Of a DNA stretch of 64,000 nt, positions 26,473-35,132 are shown in pieces. The first letter of the stretch is position 1. The number at the start of each line of letters is the position of its first letter. The notes below the pieces were generated by a model that worked only from the letters and a program-made list of their open reading frames with translations, was not told where the DNA came from and ran no database searches. The position numbers were made by a program, and so were the translations under genes. This DNA comes from Mycobacterium sp. PS03-16 (GTDB lineage Bacteria; Actinomycetota; Actinomycetes; Mycobacteriales; Mycobacteriaceae): positions 124,001 to 188,000 of the forward strand of contig NZ_SPQO01000001.1 of the NCBI RefSeq assembly GCF_004570325.1, read 5' to 3'.

Positions 26473-27357
26473 CTACTTGACCAGCGTGAACTGGCCGACG
26501 TAGCTGACGTTGCGGTTGAAGAAGTCCGAGCAGCCGACCAGGTAGCGCATGTAGCGGTCGTAGACCTCCTGCGAGGTCGCGGCGATCGCCTGCTCGCGGT
26601 GCTCCTCGAGGCTCTTGGCCCACGTGTCGAGCGTGCGGACGTAGTGCTCGGTCAGGTCCTGCTGCTCGGCGACGGAAAACCCTGCCGCGGTGGAGTATTC
26701 GATGACGTCCTCGTCGCACGGCACCGACCCGCCGGGGAAGATCTCCTTGGCGATGAACCGCATGAACCGCAGATCGGTCATCGTGATCGGGATGCCCATC
26801 TCCGGCCAGCGCTTGAGCGGGTGACCCATGATCGTCTGCAGCACCATGCGGCCGTCGCCGGGCATGATGCGGTGGCACAGATCGAAGAACGCCTTGTAGC
26901 GCTCCTTCGGGAACGCCTCGAACGCCTCGATGCTGACGATGCGGTCGACGGGCTGCTCGTACTCCTCCCAGCCGCGCAGCATCACCTCGCGTGAGCGGGT
27001 GGTGTCGACGGCGTCGAGGATCTCCTGGCCGAGCGCGCGCTGGTTCTTGCTCAGGGTGAGGCCGATGACGTTCACGTCATACCGCTCGACAGCGCGTTTC
27101 ATCATTGCGCCCCACCCGCAACCGACGTCGAGCAGCGTCATCCCGGGCTGCAGGTCCAGCTTGCCCAGCGCCAGATCGATCTTGGCGATCTGCGCCTCTT
27201 CGAGCGTCATGTCCGGCCGTTCGTAATAGGCGGAGCTGTACGTGCGGGTGGGGTCCTGCCACAGCCCGAAGAAGTCGTTGGAGATGTCGTAGTGGGCCTG
27301 GATGTCCTCGTAGGCCACCTTCATCGTGCCCGAGTCCCCCGACCCGTTGCCAGCCAT
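26473..27357 (-). CDS. Mycolic acid cyclopropane synthase family methyltransferase with altered active site
   Basis: A 294-residue SAM-dependent methyltransferase of the CmaA/MmaA/PcaA/UmaA group; ATG 27357 follows AGGAGG. Family landmarks are YEDIQAHYDISNDFFGLWQD, MTLLDVGCGWGAMMKRA (SAM-binding), IGLTLSKNQ, KEIFPGGSVP and YLVGCSDFF. Several active-site positions differ from CmaA1: the usual YSCAYFER is YSSAYYER (Cys to Ser, residue 42), SIGAFEHF is SIEAFEAF, and the histidine of LLHTI is Gln (VLQTI), as I recall for MmaA3/MmaA4. It might modify an unusual mycolate position or carry out hydroxylation-type chemistry, but this is inference. It is 66 bp downstream of a second family member on the same strand. 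Confidence 0.88.
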   Translation of the reverse strand: MAGNGSGDSGTMKVAYEDIQAHYDISNDFFGLWQDPTRTYSSAYYERPDMTLEEAQIAKIDLALGKLDLQPGMTLLDVGCGWGAMMKRAVERYDVNVIGLTLSKNQRALGQEILDAVDTTRSREVMLRGWEEYEQPVDRIVSIEAFEAFPKERYKAFFDLCHRIMPGDGRMVLQTIMGHPLKRWPEMGIPITMTDLRFMRFIAKEIFPGGSVPCDEDVIEYSTAAGFSVAEQQDLTEHYVRTLDTWAKSLEEHREQAIAATSQEVYDRYMRYLVGCSDFFNRNVSYVGQFTLVK

Positions 27358-27422
27358 CTGCGACGTCCTCCTAGTGCCCGAAATTCGATCGTGATGTGTA
27401 TAGCGCAGAATGCCTAGCTTGG

Positions 27423-28355
27423 CTAAGCGGGCGCCTTTTCCAGCGTGTACTGGCACACATCGGTGTAGCCCTCGCGGAACAGGTCGGCGCAGCCCTTGAG
27501 GTACTTGAGGAACCGCTCGTAGATCTCCTCGTTGGTGATCTCGATGGCCTCGTCCTTCTTGGACTCGAGGTTCGACGCCCAGCTGTCGAGGGTCTTGACG
27601 TAGTGCGGCTGCAGGTGCTGCTCGCGGGTGACGGTGTAGCCGGCCTTGACGGCGTGCTCCTTGACCATCGAACCCAGCGGCAGACGGCCACCGGGGTAGA
27701 TCTCGTCCATGATGAACTTGATGAAGCGGACCCGCGACATGGTCAGCGGCAGTCCCTTGGCTTTGATCTCCTCATCCTCGGGGATGATGATCGTGTGCAG
27801 CATCTGCACACCGTCGTCGGGCAGCCAGTCGAATGTCTTCTTGAAGTAGTCGTCGTACTTGTTGAAGCCGAAGTGCTCGAACGCGCCGATCGACACGATG
27901 CGGTCGACCGAGCCGCTGAAGTCCTCCCACGGCTGCAGGCGGACCTCCATGTTTCGCTTGCTGGTCGAGTTGGCGAACCAGTGCTCTTCGATGTGGCGCT
28001 TCTGGTTCTCCGACAGCGTCAGGCCGATGACGTTGACGTCGTACTTCTCGACCGCGCGCATGATCGTGGCGCCCCAGCCGCAACCGATGTCGAGCAGCGT
28101 CATGCCGGGTTCGAGCTTCAACTTGCTCAGCGAGAGGTCGATCTTGGCCATCTGGGCCTGTTCGAGGGTGTAGTCGTCCTTCTCGAAATAGGCGCAGCTG
28201 TAGACCTGATTCGGGTCCTGCCACAGCTTGAAGAACTCGTTGGAGATGTCGTAGTGGAACTGGACCTCACCCTTGTCCGACCCGCGCGTCTGGGACGCGG
28301 ACTTGGAGAGCCACGCGGACTGTGCCTTGGGGGTAGCGCTGGATGTATCTGCCAC
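27423..28355 (-). CDS. Mycolic acid cyclopropane synthase family methyltransferase
   Basis: A 310-residue enzyme starting at GTG 28355 with AAGGAC upstream. An N-terminal extension of about 30 residues (ADTSSATPKAQSAW) precedes the family core. It keeps the canonical residues: VYSCAYFEKDD with the Cys, MTLLDIGCGWGATIMRA, SIGAFEHFGF with the Glu-His pair, LHTIIIPEDE with the His, DEIYPGGRLP and YLKGCADLFREGYTDVCQYTLEK. It should use S-adenosylmethionine to add a methylene or methyl group to a double bond in a mycolic or related fatty acid. The following gene (26473-27357) is a divergent relative, so the pair may act on different positions of the same lipid. Confidence 0.92.
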   Translation of the reverse strand: MADTSSATPKAQSAWLSKSASQTRGSDKGEVQFHYDISNEFFKLWQDPNQVYSCAYFEKDDYTLEQAQMAKIDLSLSKLKLEPGMTLLDIGCGWGATIMRAVEKYDVNVIGLTLSENQKRHIEEHWFANSTSKRNMEVRLQPWEDFSGSVDRIVSIGAFEHFGFNKYDDYFKKTFDWLPDDGVQMLHTIIIPEDEEIKAKGLPLTMSRVRFIKFIMDEIYPGGRLPLGSMVKEHAVKAGYTVTREQHLQPHYVKTLDSWASNLESKKDEAIEITNEEIYERFLKYLKGCADLFREGYTDVCQYTLEKAPA

Positions 28356-28551
28356 TGTCCGTCCTTCTCAGCTGGGAATCGTCGAGTCGGTTCGCCGTGC
28401 TGGTCTGCTCAACACGGGCCCGAGACTACGCCAGTGATCACGCCGGTGCGTCAGGTACTGCAGCGCGTCTGGGGGGCTCCGCGGGGGTGCGGGACAGGGC
28501 GGATTCGTCGGTCACGTGATCAGCAACCGTCGGGCGTGTCGCTGGGGCGGC

Positions 28552-29601
28552 TCAGCCGGCGAGCCGGTTGACCAGGCCGGTGAAGACCGCCGGCGCCGCG
28601 GCGGCGGCAGGCACGATGCGCGGGCGCAACGCGGGTGAGGTGCCGGCCGCCAGCAGCCCCGCGGTGAGGATCCGGTAGCGGCGCGTCGACTGCCGCCACA
28701 GCCGGTCGTAGTCGTCGGTGCGGCCGGTGGTGAGGCAGCCGATCAGGAGCTCAGCGGTGCCGAATGCGATCCCGAGTCCCTCGCCCGTGAGCGCGTCGAG
28801 ATACCCGGCGGCGTCGCCGACCAGGAGCACCCGTCCGCAGGCCCGGCGGCGGACGTGCTGGCGTAACGGCCCGGCGGCCCGGTCGGGGCCGTGCGGATGG
28901 CCGCTCACCCGTCGTTCGAGGGCGGGGAATGCGTGCAGATGACGGTCGAAGCCGCCGCGCCGGGACGTGAGGATCGCGATGCCCACGCAGTCCTCGGCAA
29001 CCGGCGTCACATAGGCCTCTGCGCCGTCGGCCCAGTGCACCTCGACGCGGTCGGTCCACGGGGCGAGGTGGACGTGCCGGCGCAGGCCCCACCGCCGCGG
29101 CGCGGTGGAGGTCTGTTCCAGCCCGAGGCTCCGGCGGATCGACGAGTGCAGGCCGTCGGCCGCGACCAGGTGCCGTGCGCGGAACTCGCCAGACAGCACG
29201 GACGTCGCGTCCTGGTGGACGGCGCCGACGTCGCCGTACACGAACCGCACCCCGGCCCCGGTCGCCGCCTGGTGCAGCGCCGCGTGCAACGCGGTGCGGC
29301 GCACCCCTCGGCCCGGCGACGACCGGAACAGGGCGTCGGCCCGCCGGATCCCGTCGAGGTAGCGGATCCCGCGCAGCGGCATCCCCGGCGGGTCCACGCC
29401 GAGGCGAGCGAGGTGCGCGACGGCGTGCGGCATCAGCCCCTCACCGCAGGCCTTGTCGATGGGGCCGCGGCGCTGCTCGATGACGACGACCTCGAGGCCG
29501 GCCCGTGCGCCGTGCAGTGCGGTGGCCAGCCCCGCCGGGCCGCCGCCGGCGACGAGCAGGTCGATCACGTCTGATCCCGTCCTCGACGGCGCCGCGCACA
29601 T
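28552..29601 (-). CDS. FAD-dependent oxidoreductase (geranylgeranyl-reductase-like) coupled to type III PKS
   Basis: A 349-residue flavoprotein. The N-terminal dinucleotide motif is DLLVAGGGPAGLATALHGAR, followed by the second half-motif ACGEGLMPHAVAHL and the C-terminal FAD segment GRVLLVGDAAGYLDALTGEG, so it belongs to the aromatic hydroxylase/geranylgeranyl reductase superfamily. The ATG at 29601 shares one base with the TGA of the upstream type III PKS gene (TGATG), which implies translational coupling; GTG 29568 is another possible start. It probably oxidises or reduces the PKS product. The final 30 residues are Ala/Pro-rich and hydrophobic. Confidence 0.85.
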   Translation of the reverse strand: MCAAPSRTGSDVIDLLVAGGGPAGLATALHGARAGLEVVVIEQRRGPIDKACGEGLMPHAVAHLARLGVDPPGMPLRGIRYLDGIRRADALFRSSPGRGVRRTALHAALHQAATGAGVRFVYGDVGAVHQDATSVLSGEFRARHLVAADGLHSSIRRSLGLEQTSTAPRRWGLRRHVHLAPWTDRVEVHWADGAEAYVTPVAEDCVGIAILTSRRGGFDRHLHAFPALERRVSGHPHGPDRAAGPLRQHVRRRACGRVLLVGDAAGYLDALTGEGLGIAFGTAELLIGCLTTGRTDDYDRLWRQSTRRYRILTAGLLAAGTSPALRPRIVPAAAAAPAVFTGLVNRLAG

Positions 29602-30668
29602 CAGTGCCAGCGCAGCAGCACGAGTTCGGAGCAGAAGCCGGGGCCCATCGCCAGCAGCAGTCCGGGGCTCCCGGCCGGTGGGCGTTTCGCGATCGTGTCG
29701 CGCAGGACATGCAGCACCGACGCCGAGGAGAGGTTGCCGACGTCGCCGAGCGAACGCCAGGTCAGTTCGAGCGCGTCGTCGGGCAGATCCAGCGCGGCGG
29801 TGATGGCCTCGAGGATCTTTGGGCCGCCGGGATGGCTCACCCACGCGCCGACGTCGTCTACGGTGAGGCCGTGGCCGTCGAGGAAGCCGGTGACGTCGTC
29901 GCGGAGGTACCGCTCGATGACCGCGGGGAGGTCGGCCGAGAGCACGAGGTGGAAACCATGGGCGCTGATGTCCCATCCCATGGTCCGCAGCGAGTCGGGG
30001 TACAGATGCGCCCGCGAGTCGATGACGTCCGGCCCGGTGGCGCCGATCCGCGCGGCGCGGTCTTCGCCGACCGCGACCACCGCGGCCGCGCCGTCGCCGA
30101 ACAGGGCGCTGCCGACCAGGCTGGCCACGGTCGGATCGGTGCGCTGCCCCAGCGAGCACAGTTCGACCGCGAGCAGCACCGCGACGTCGTCGGGCGCGCC
30201 GCGCAGGTAGTCGTGGATTCGCGCCAGCCCGGCGGCCCCGGCCACGCAGCCCAGCCCGAACACCGGCACCCGTTTGACGTCGGGCCGCAGACCCACGCGC
30301 GCGGCGATGCGGGCGTCCAGCGGCGGCACCGCCACCCCGGTCACGGTCGTGGTCATGATCAGGTCCACGTCGGTCGGGTCCAGGCCGGCGTCGTCCAAGG
30401 CGCCCGCCACCGCCGCACAGCCGAGTTCGACGGCGTGGCTGATGAAGTGGTCGTTGGCCTCGCCGAAGTCGGTCAGCGCCGCATAGGCCTCGGCCGGTAG
30501 GACGAGGTGCCGGCTGTCGACCTTGGCGCTCGCGTGCAGGCTGCGGATGAGGTCCTCATACGCTTCCCAGCCGCTCCAGTGCACCACGGCCTCGGTGAGC
30601 TCACTCTGGGGATAACGACGCGGGGGCAGTTCTCCGCGGACACCGGCGATCACGCTTGTGGCAGACAC
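29601..30668 (-). CDS. Type III polyketide synthase (chalcone-synthase-like, Pks10/Pks18 type)
   Basis: About 355 residues from GTG 30668; GTG 30650 ([15 protein letters not shown]) is also possible, and no clear ribosome-binding site decides. The catalytic triad is present: Cys in [17 protein letters not shown], His in [10 protein letters not shown] and Asn in [16 protein letters not shown], and the C-terminal [18 protein letters not shown] is typical. Mycobacterial relatives Pks10, Pks11 and Pks18 condense long acyl-CoA starters with malonyl-CoA into alkylpyrones or related phenolic lipids, and this enzyme should do likewise. It is translationally coupled to the FAD oxidoreductase and divergent from the cyclase at 30740. 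Confidence 0.92.
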   Translation of the reverse strand: MSATSVIAGVRGELPPRRYPQSELTEAVVHWSGWEAYEDLIRSLHASAKVDSRHLVLPAEAYAALTDFGEANDHFISHAVELGCAAVAGALDDAGLDPTDVDLIMTTTVTGVAVPPLDARIAARVGLRPDVKRVPVFGLGCVAGAAGLARIHDYLRGAPDDVAVLLAVELCSLGQRTDPTVASLVGSALFGDGAAAVVAVGEDRAARIGATGPDVIDSRAHLYPDSLRTMGWDISAHGFHLVLSADLPAVIERYLRDDVTGFLDGHGLTVDDVGAWVSHPGGPKILEAITAALDLPDDALELTWRSLGDVGNLSSASVLHVLRDTIAKRPPAGSPGLLLAMGPGFCSELVLLRWH

Positions 30669-30739
30669 ACTTTGGACACGGTTGAGTGCTGCGATCGGTT
30701 CAACCACCGCGTCGGGCCGGGTCGTGCCATGCTCATGGC

Positions 30740-32086
30740 ATGGCGTCCGCACCGGAGACGCTGTATGCGAGGGATGGCGACGCCCATCTCGCGTACCAGG
30801 TCGTCGGTGACGCGGGACCTGACCTGCTGTTCGTGCCGACGGCCACGTTCCCGATCGATCTGCTGTGGGACGAGCCCACCGTCGCCGGGCACCTGCACCA
30901 CCTGGCGTCGTTCAGCCGGCTGATCGTGACGGATCTGCTCGGGACCGGAAGCTCGGATGCGGTGCCGATCAAGGATCGGCCCGCGATGCAGTCCTGGGCG
31001 GACGGGTTGGTGGCGGTGCTCGATGCGGTGGGCAGCGAATCGGCGACGGTGTTCGGGACGTCGGAGTCGGGGTTGCCGGTGCTGTTGCTGGCGGCCAGCC
31101 ACCCGCAGCGGGTGCGCTCGCTGGTGCTGTGGAGCCCGTTTGCGCGCTACGTGCGCGGCCCGGACCACCCGATCGGGATGCCGGAGCCGGTGCTGGAGCG
31201 CTACCTCGACATCGCCGCCCAGGCCGTGGGCAGCGGCGCGGTGGTGGACCGGCTGGCGCCCAGCTGGTCGGGCGACGCGGCGAAGCGGCGCTGGTGGGCG
31301 CGCGGCGAACGGCTGGCCGGTGGACCCGCACACTTCCGCGCGATTCTGGATCTGTTCTTGCACAGTGATATTCGGCCTGCGCTGGACAGTGTGCAGGCGC
31401 CGGCGCTGCTGCTGCACCGCCGGGGGGACCGCCATGTCCGCGGCGAGCATGCGGCGGATATGGCCGCGCGGATGGCGCATGCCCGGCACGTCGAGCTCGA
31501 CGGTGTCGACAACCCGTGGTTCGCCGGCGACGCGGGCCGGGTGCTCGACGAGATCGAGTCGTTCGTGACCGGGGGCCGCGCGGCGGCGCCGTCGAATCGG
31601 GTGTTGTCGACGGTGCTGTTCACCGACATCGTCGGCTCCACCGAGCTGGCCGCGGCGCTGGGCGACGAGGCGTGGACGGCGCTGCTCGCCGGGCACGACC
31701 GGATGGTCGACCGCGAGGTGAACGCTGCGCGCGGGCAGCTGGTCAAGTTCACCGGCGACGGGGCGCTCGGGGCGTTCGACGGCCCGGCACGAGCTATCCA
31801 GTGCGCGAGGGCGATTCGCGAGGGTGCCGCCGAACTCGGCCTCACCGTACGGGCCGGGCTGCACACCGGGGAGGTGGAGGTCGCCGATGGCGACGTCCAC
31901 GGCATCGCGGTGCACATCGCCGCGCGGATCATGGCGCTCGCCGCGCCCGGCGAGGTGCTCGTGTCCGGGGTGGTGCCGCCGCTGGTGCTCGGGTCGCGCA
32001 TCGCATTCACCGACCGGGGCCGCCACGACCTCAAGGGCGTCCCGCAGCGCTGGCCGGTGTTCGCGGTGCGGGACTTTCCCGACTGA
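30740..32086 (+). CDS. Alpha/beta-hydrolase fused to class III nucleotide cyclase (LipJ/Rv1900c type)
   Basis: A 448-residue protein. Residues 1-285 form an alpha/beta-hydrolase domain ([19 protein letters not shown], nucleophile region [23 protein letters not shown]). Residues about 290-448 are a class III adenylate/guanylate cyclase domain with metal-binding [34 protein letters not shown] and [15 protein letters not shown] ([16 protein letters not shown]). The same domain order is known from Rv1900c (LipJ). It would make cAMP or cGMP under control of the hydrolase-like domain, which may bind a ligand; the elbow sequence TSESG departs from the strict GxSxG pattern. It lies 71 bp from the divergent PKS start. 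Confidence 0.88.
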   Translation: MASAPETLYARDGDAHLAYQVVGDAGPDLLFVPTATFPIDLLWDEPTVAGHLHHLASFSRLIVTDLLGTGSSDAVPIKDRPAMQSWADGLVAVLDAVGSESATVFGTSESGLPVLLLAASHPQRVRSLVLWSPFARYVRGPDHPIGMPEPVLERYLDIAAQAVGSGAVVDRLAPSWSGDAAKRRWWARGERLAGGPAHFRAILDLFLHSDIRPALDSVQAPALLLHRRGDRHVRGEHAADMAARMAHARHVELDGVDNPWFAGDAGRVLDEIESFVTGGRAAAPSNRVLSTVLFTDIVGSTELAAALGDEAWTALLAGHDRMVDREVNAARGQLVKFTGDGALGAFDGPARAIQCARAIREGAAELGLTVRAGLHTGEVEVADGDVHGIAVHIAARIMALAAPGEVLVSGVVPPLVLGSRIAFTDRGRHDLKGVPQRWPVFAVRDFPD

Positions 32087-32088
32087 GG

Positions 32089-33324
32089 TCAGCGGCGCAG
32101 CGGTGCGGCGGCTTCGAATGCGGCGGCCCTGCCGGCGGACTGCCAGTGCAGCCAACGCTCCCAGCGCTTCAGATTGCTGTTCTGCCAGTACGTGTCCAGT
32201 GTCGGGCTGAATCGCCGGGCGACGTCGAGCGCCGCGATGAAGGGCGCCCTGGCGAGCAGCAGCGCGATGCCGGGCGCGGCGGTCGGCAGGCGGTAGCGGC
32301 GGCGGTTCCACGGCAGCATGTAGAGGCCGAGGTAGCCGGCCTGGACGCGATAGTGGTACTCGGCCCTCACGCGCTGGAAGCCCCGGTGGGCCGGCGTCGG
32401 GCGGAAGGCGGGGACGAACGATTCGACGAGTTCGGCCCCGTTGCCGCCGCTGTCGTAGCTGCGGGCGGCGTCGGCCATGACCAGGATGCGCCAGGCGTCG
32501 GCGACGGTCTCGGGGAAGTAGCCGTCGCAGCGTACGCCGACCAGGTGGCCGCAGTAGCGGTTGAAGTGCAGCACGGCGCGCATCTCGTGGGCAGAGGTGA
32601 GGTGGCCGAGCGCGAACAGTCCGAGTGCGGGGGCGACGCTGCCGCCGAGCAGGGTCAGCAGCATCGCGGACTGGCTGATCGGCAGGCCCCAGCGGGCGCG
32701 GTCCCACTCCGGGTGCTCGGCGACGCGGGCACGCACGCTGACGTGCATGATCCGCACGTGCAGCGAAATGCTGCGGGCCGGGGAACCGGGCGTGAGCAGC
32801 GCGCCGGGGCGGCACACCTCGATCCACCATTTCGACGTTTCGAGGTAGCGGTGCAGTGCACGGTCGCCGGCGTAGCCGCCGGACAACGACAGCGGGACGG
32901 CGAGCCAACCCTCGGTGTAGGTGTCGTTGGTGCCGGCGTTGCCGAGCGCACCCAGGGCATACGCCCAGCGGCGCCACACGGCGGCGCCCTGTTCGAGCAG
33001 GTCCGGGTCGAGCCAGTCGGGGATCTCCTCGAACTCGGCGAACAGCGCGCGCATCGACTCCGGTGCGTCGGGCACGGAGTCGATGCCGTCCCGCTGCGCC
33101 TGCTCGACGAGGTCGCGCGCTTTCCGCGCGCCGAGCGCACCGTGGTAGGTCTCGGCGACGAAGCGTTCCGCCGTCGGGTCACCCTGGTTCAGCCCGGCGA
33201 TGAACCGCGCGGCCGTGGCGCCGTCGGGGAACAGGTCCACGCCGAGCCTGCGGAGCGCATCGCGTAGCCGGGTACGGCGGCCGGGCGGTGGCGGATAGCG
33301 GAAGGCGGTGGGCTGCTCCGACAT
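32089..33324 (-). CDS. DUF2236 (MpaB/Lcp-like) oxygenase-family protein
   Basis: A 411-residue protein of the DUF2236 family, whose studied members include mycophenolic-acid MpaB and the rubber oxygenase Lcp, both haem- or iron-dependent. Landmarks are AGLNQGDPTAERFVAETY, TYTEGWLAVPLSLSGGYAG, SARSISLHVRIMHVSVRA-type (an Arg and His pair expected near the cofactor) and RYCGHLVGVRCDGYFPET. ATG 33324 gives the natural start. It converges on the cyclase gene with two bases between the stops. Activity and substrate are unknown. Confidence 0.78.
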   Translation of the reverse strand: MSEQPTAFRYPPPPGRRTRLRDALRRLGVDLFPDGATAARFIAGLNQGDPTAERFVAETYHGALGARKARDLVEQAQRDGIDSVPDAPESMRALFAEFEEIPDWLDPDLLEQGAAVWRRWAYALGALGNAGTNDTYTEGWLAVPLSLSGGYAGDRALHRYLETSKWWIEVCRPGALLTPGSPARSISLHVRIMHVSVRARVAEHPEWDRARWGLPISQSAMLLTLLGGSVAPALGLFALGHLTSAHEMRAVLHFNRYCGHLVGVRCDGYFPETVADAWRILVMADAARSYDSGGNGAELVESFVPAFRPTPAHRGFQRVRAEYHYRVQAGYLGLYMLPWNRRRYRLPTAAPGIALLLARAPFIAALDVARRFSPTLDTYWQNSNLKRWERWLHWQSAGRAAAFEAAAPLRR

Positions 33325-33385
33325 GGATCTGTCTTAGCGCACCGCATCTGCGCGGCGCTGCGTTTCCCTCAAGCGAAGCCCTGGG

Positions 33386-33517
33386 TCAGCGTTTCCTGTC
33401 GAACAGCGCTTCGGCCTGTGACGCCCTGGCCGCTTTGGCGTGCTTCTCCGCGCGTTTCTCCTTGAGCGACTTGCCGGACTTCTTGGTCATGGACTGGCGG
33501 GGAGACTTGTCAGACAT
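33386..33517 (-). CDS. Small, very basic cytoplasmic protein
   Basis: A 43-residue protein from ATG 33517 (MSDKSPRQSMTKKSGKS) ending in AEALFDRKR, with about a third Lys and Arg. AAAGGG precedes the start at suitable spacing. It is predicted to be one charged helix with no hydrophobic core. Small proteins like this occur in many mycobacteria and are of unknown function; RNA or DNA binding would be a guess. Confidence 0.6.
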   Translation of the reverse strand: MSDKSPRQSMTKKSGKSLKEKRAEKHAKAARASQAEALFDRKR

Positions 33518-33707
33518 CGTCGGCCCTTTGTGTTGGGGGCCTGGATGGTCCCGATCCCTCGACCCTACGCGCTCGATGCGCGTACCGTCGCAGGTATCGG
33601 TGAGCCCGTCGGTGGCCATGCGTGCTCGAGGAGAAAATCCATTGTCTTCGAGGTGATTTCCGGTCGATCATCCGACTTCGACCGCGCCCGGAGGGAAGAA
33701 GAGACCC

Positions 33708-33899
33708 ATGACCGTGACCGTGACACTGCCCAGTGGCGACACCGATCGATACATGCGGTTCGGTGACGCCTACGTCAAACGCCACGACGGCACACTCGAC
33801 GTAATGCGCACCGGCGCAGAGCCGTTCACCTATGCGGCCGGCGAGTGGACCGACGTGAACGGGGATCAGCGTCGGGCCAGACGCCGCTTCTGGCGCTGA
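33708..33899 (+). CDS. Small hypothetical protein
   Basis: A 63-residue protein with a GGAGGGAAG ribosome-binding site before ATG 33708. It begins with a beta-type segment MTVTVTLPSGDTDRYMRFGD and ends in a basic tail RRARRRFWR. No membrane helix, signal or known motif is seen. It converges on the DUF5994 gene, with two bases between the stops. Confidence 0.6.
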   Translation: MTVTVTLPSGDTDRYMRFGDAYVKRHDGTLDVMRTGAEPFTYAAGEWTDVNGDQRRARRRFWR

Positions 33900-33901
33900 G
33901 A

Positions 33902-34420
33902 TCAGTCGAGCAGAACCGGATCCGCGGCCGGGGCGAGGCCGTCCCGCACCGCGCTCCGGTGGGCGCATTCGGTGCGCGCCGTGTGCACGATCTCGGCTGC
34001 GGCCCGGCATGCCTCACTGTCCTGGTGTTGGGCGAGGATCGGCAGGGCGGCGGCCTGTCGCAGCACCATGACGGCGAGCGCGCGGTTGGTGTCCGGCGGG
34101 ACGACCAGCAGGTGGGCGGTCGCACGCTTTCCGGTGGCGGTGAGCACCCGTTTGTGGCGAGCTCGCTGCCCGGGAAAGGCGGGGCCGCGATGCGCCGAGC
34201 GCGGATCGAGGTGCCGCGCGCCCTCCAGGGACGACCAGTTGACGGTGATGTCGAGCACTGAGCCCACCCGGCCGTTGAGCACCTCGATCAGTTGGGGGAG
34301 CTCGCGCGCCATCGACGTCGAGTAAGGCCACCACGCGCCGTCGAGGTCACCGCCCAGCATGGCTGCCACGGTGAGGCGGATGAGGTCACCCGGTCCGCCG
34401 CGCAGATCGGTGGCGCTCAT
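33902..34420 (-). CDS. DUF5994 family protein, copy 1
   Basis: A 172-residue cytoplasmic protein with the family's key segment GGDLDGAWWPYSTSMARELPQL near residue 25, followed by VLDITVNWSS and the late TAHLLVVPPDTNRALAVMVLR. DUF5994 proteins are small mycobacterial proteins of unknown function, often found in several copies. A second copy lies at 35133-35579 on the other side of the cold-shock gene. Confidence 0.72.
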   Translation of the reverse strand: MSATDLRGGPGDLIRLTVAAMLGGDLDGAWWPYSTSMARELPQLIEVLNGRVGSVLDITVNWSSLEGARHLDPRSAHRGPAFPGQRARHKRVLTATGKRATAHLLVVPPDTNRALAVMVLRQAAALPILAQHQDSEACRAAAEIVHTARTECAHRSAVRDGLAPAADPVLLD

Positions 34421-34681
34421 GGCCGGCCGGTCCGCGCCGAACAGATTTGCAGCACAATGGAAATCGGCATGAAAGCGTCCTCGCTTGTCTTGAGAATGCG
34501 GCGCGCGACGGAGGACGGGCGTCGGGATCTGTGTCGGTTGGCCAACGACTCACCTTCGACGCTACACCCAGCGGGGCGCGGACTGAAGCGATGCGGCGGT
34601 CCAACCGGGGACCGCGCGAATTTTCTTGATTCCCAGGCAAGAAGATTCTTCAGCGGGTCAAGGGGCGTGCTACCTTGGTGG
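34421..34681. other. Non-coding region upstream of the cold-shock gene
   Basis: With the leader it makes about 305 bases between the divergent DUF5994 and cold-shock genes. A TACCTT hexamer at 34671-34676 could be the -10 element of the cold-shock promoter, giving a leader of about 45 bases. I see no supported gene; the open frames here have poor codon usage. Confidence 0.4.
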
Positions 34682-34701
34682 TGGATGTGTCTTACATCCA
34701 T
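34682..34701 (+). promoter_or_regulatory. Hairpin in the 5' leader of the cold-shock gene
   Basis: TGGATGT (34682-34688) pairs perfectly with ACATCCA (34694-34700) around GTCTT, 27 bases before the ATG. It sits where a cold-shock mRNA leader would be and could affect mRNA stability or temperature-dependent translation. That role is inferred from position. Confidence 0.4.
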
Positions 34702-34727
34702 TGAGAATGAGAGTAGTTGGAAACAGT

Positions 34728-34931
34728 ATGACGCAGGGAACTGTGAAATGGTTCAACGGCGATAAGGGCTTCGGCTTCATCGCTCCCGACGGCGGCGCGC
34801 CTGACGTGTTCGTCCACTACAGCGAGATCCAGGGCGGCGGATACCGCTCGCTCGAGGACAACCAGCGCGTGCAGTTCGAGGTCGAACAGGGTGCCAAGGG
34901 GCCTCAGGCTGTCGGAGTGACGGTCGTCTAG
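34728..34931 (+). CDS. Cold-shock protein, CspA type
   Basis: A 67-residue single cold-shock domain, the usual length, starting at ATG 34728 ([19 protein letters not shown]). Both RNA-binding motifs are intact: RNP1 KGFGFI and RNP2 VFVHY, and the typical IQGGGYRSL and [11 protein letters not shown] follow. It binds single-stranded RNA or DNA and acts as an RNA chaperone in the cytoplasm. It closely resembles CspA of other mycobacteria. A strong terminator follows, so it forms a monocistronic unit. Confidence 0.95.
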   Translation: MTQGTVKWFNGDKGFGFIAPDGGAPDVFVHYSEIQGGGYRSLEDNQRVQFEVEQGAKGPQAVGVTVV

Positions 34932-34946
34932 ACCTCCAGATCTTAG

Positions 34947-34986
34947 AATGGGCCGGCGGATACCCGCCGGCCCATTTCTGTTTTTC
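34947..34986 (+). terminator. Rho-independent terminator of the cold-shock gene
   Basis: A perfect 13-bp stem (AATGGGCCGGCGG, 34947-34959, with 34964-34976) around an ATAC loop, followed by TCTGTTTTTCT. It is the most classical terminator in the window. Confidence 0.93.
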
Positions 34987-35132
34987 TACAATGCTTTTGG
35001 CACCGAAATATGGAATGCACAGCGGCGGGCGTACAGTTGGCCGTATCGGCGGTACCCCGCACGCGACCATCTTCAGTTGTGTCGCCGCCGGTGTGACTGA
35101 GCCGGTCGACGGCTCGGACGGGATCGTCCCCC

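Noticed and set aside
28552..30159. Extension of the FAD oxidoreductase to 535 residues
   Set aside because: The extra N-terminus is an Arg-rich shadow of the type III PKS, whose frame is clearly real; the flavoprotein starts at its own dinucleotide-binding motif.
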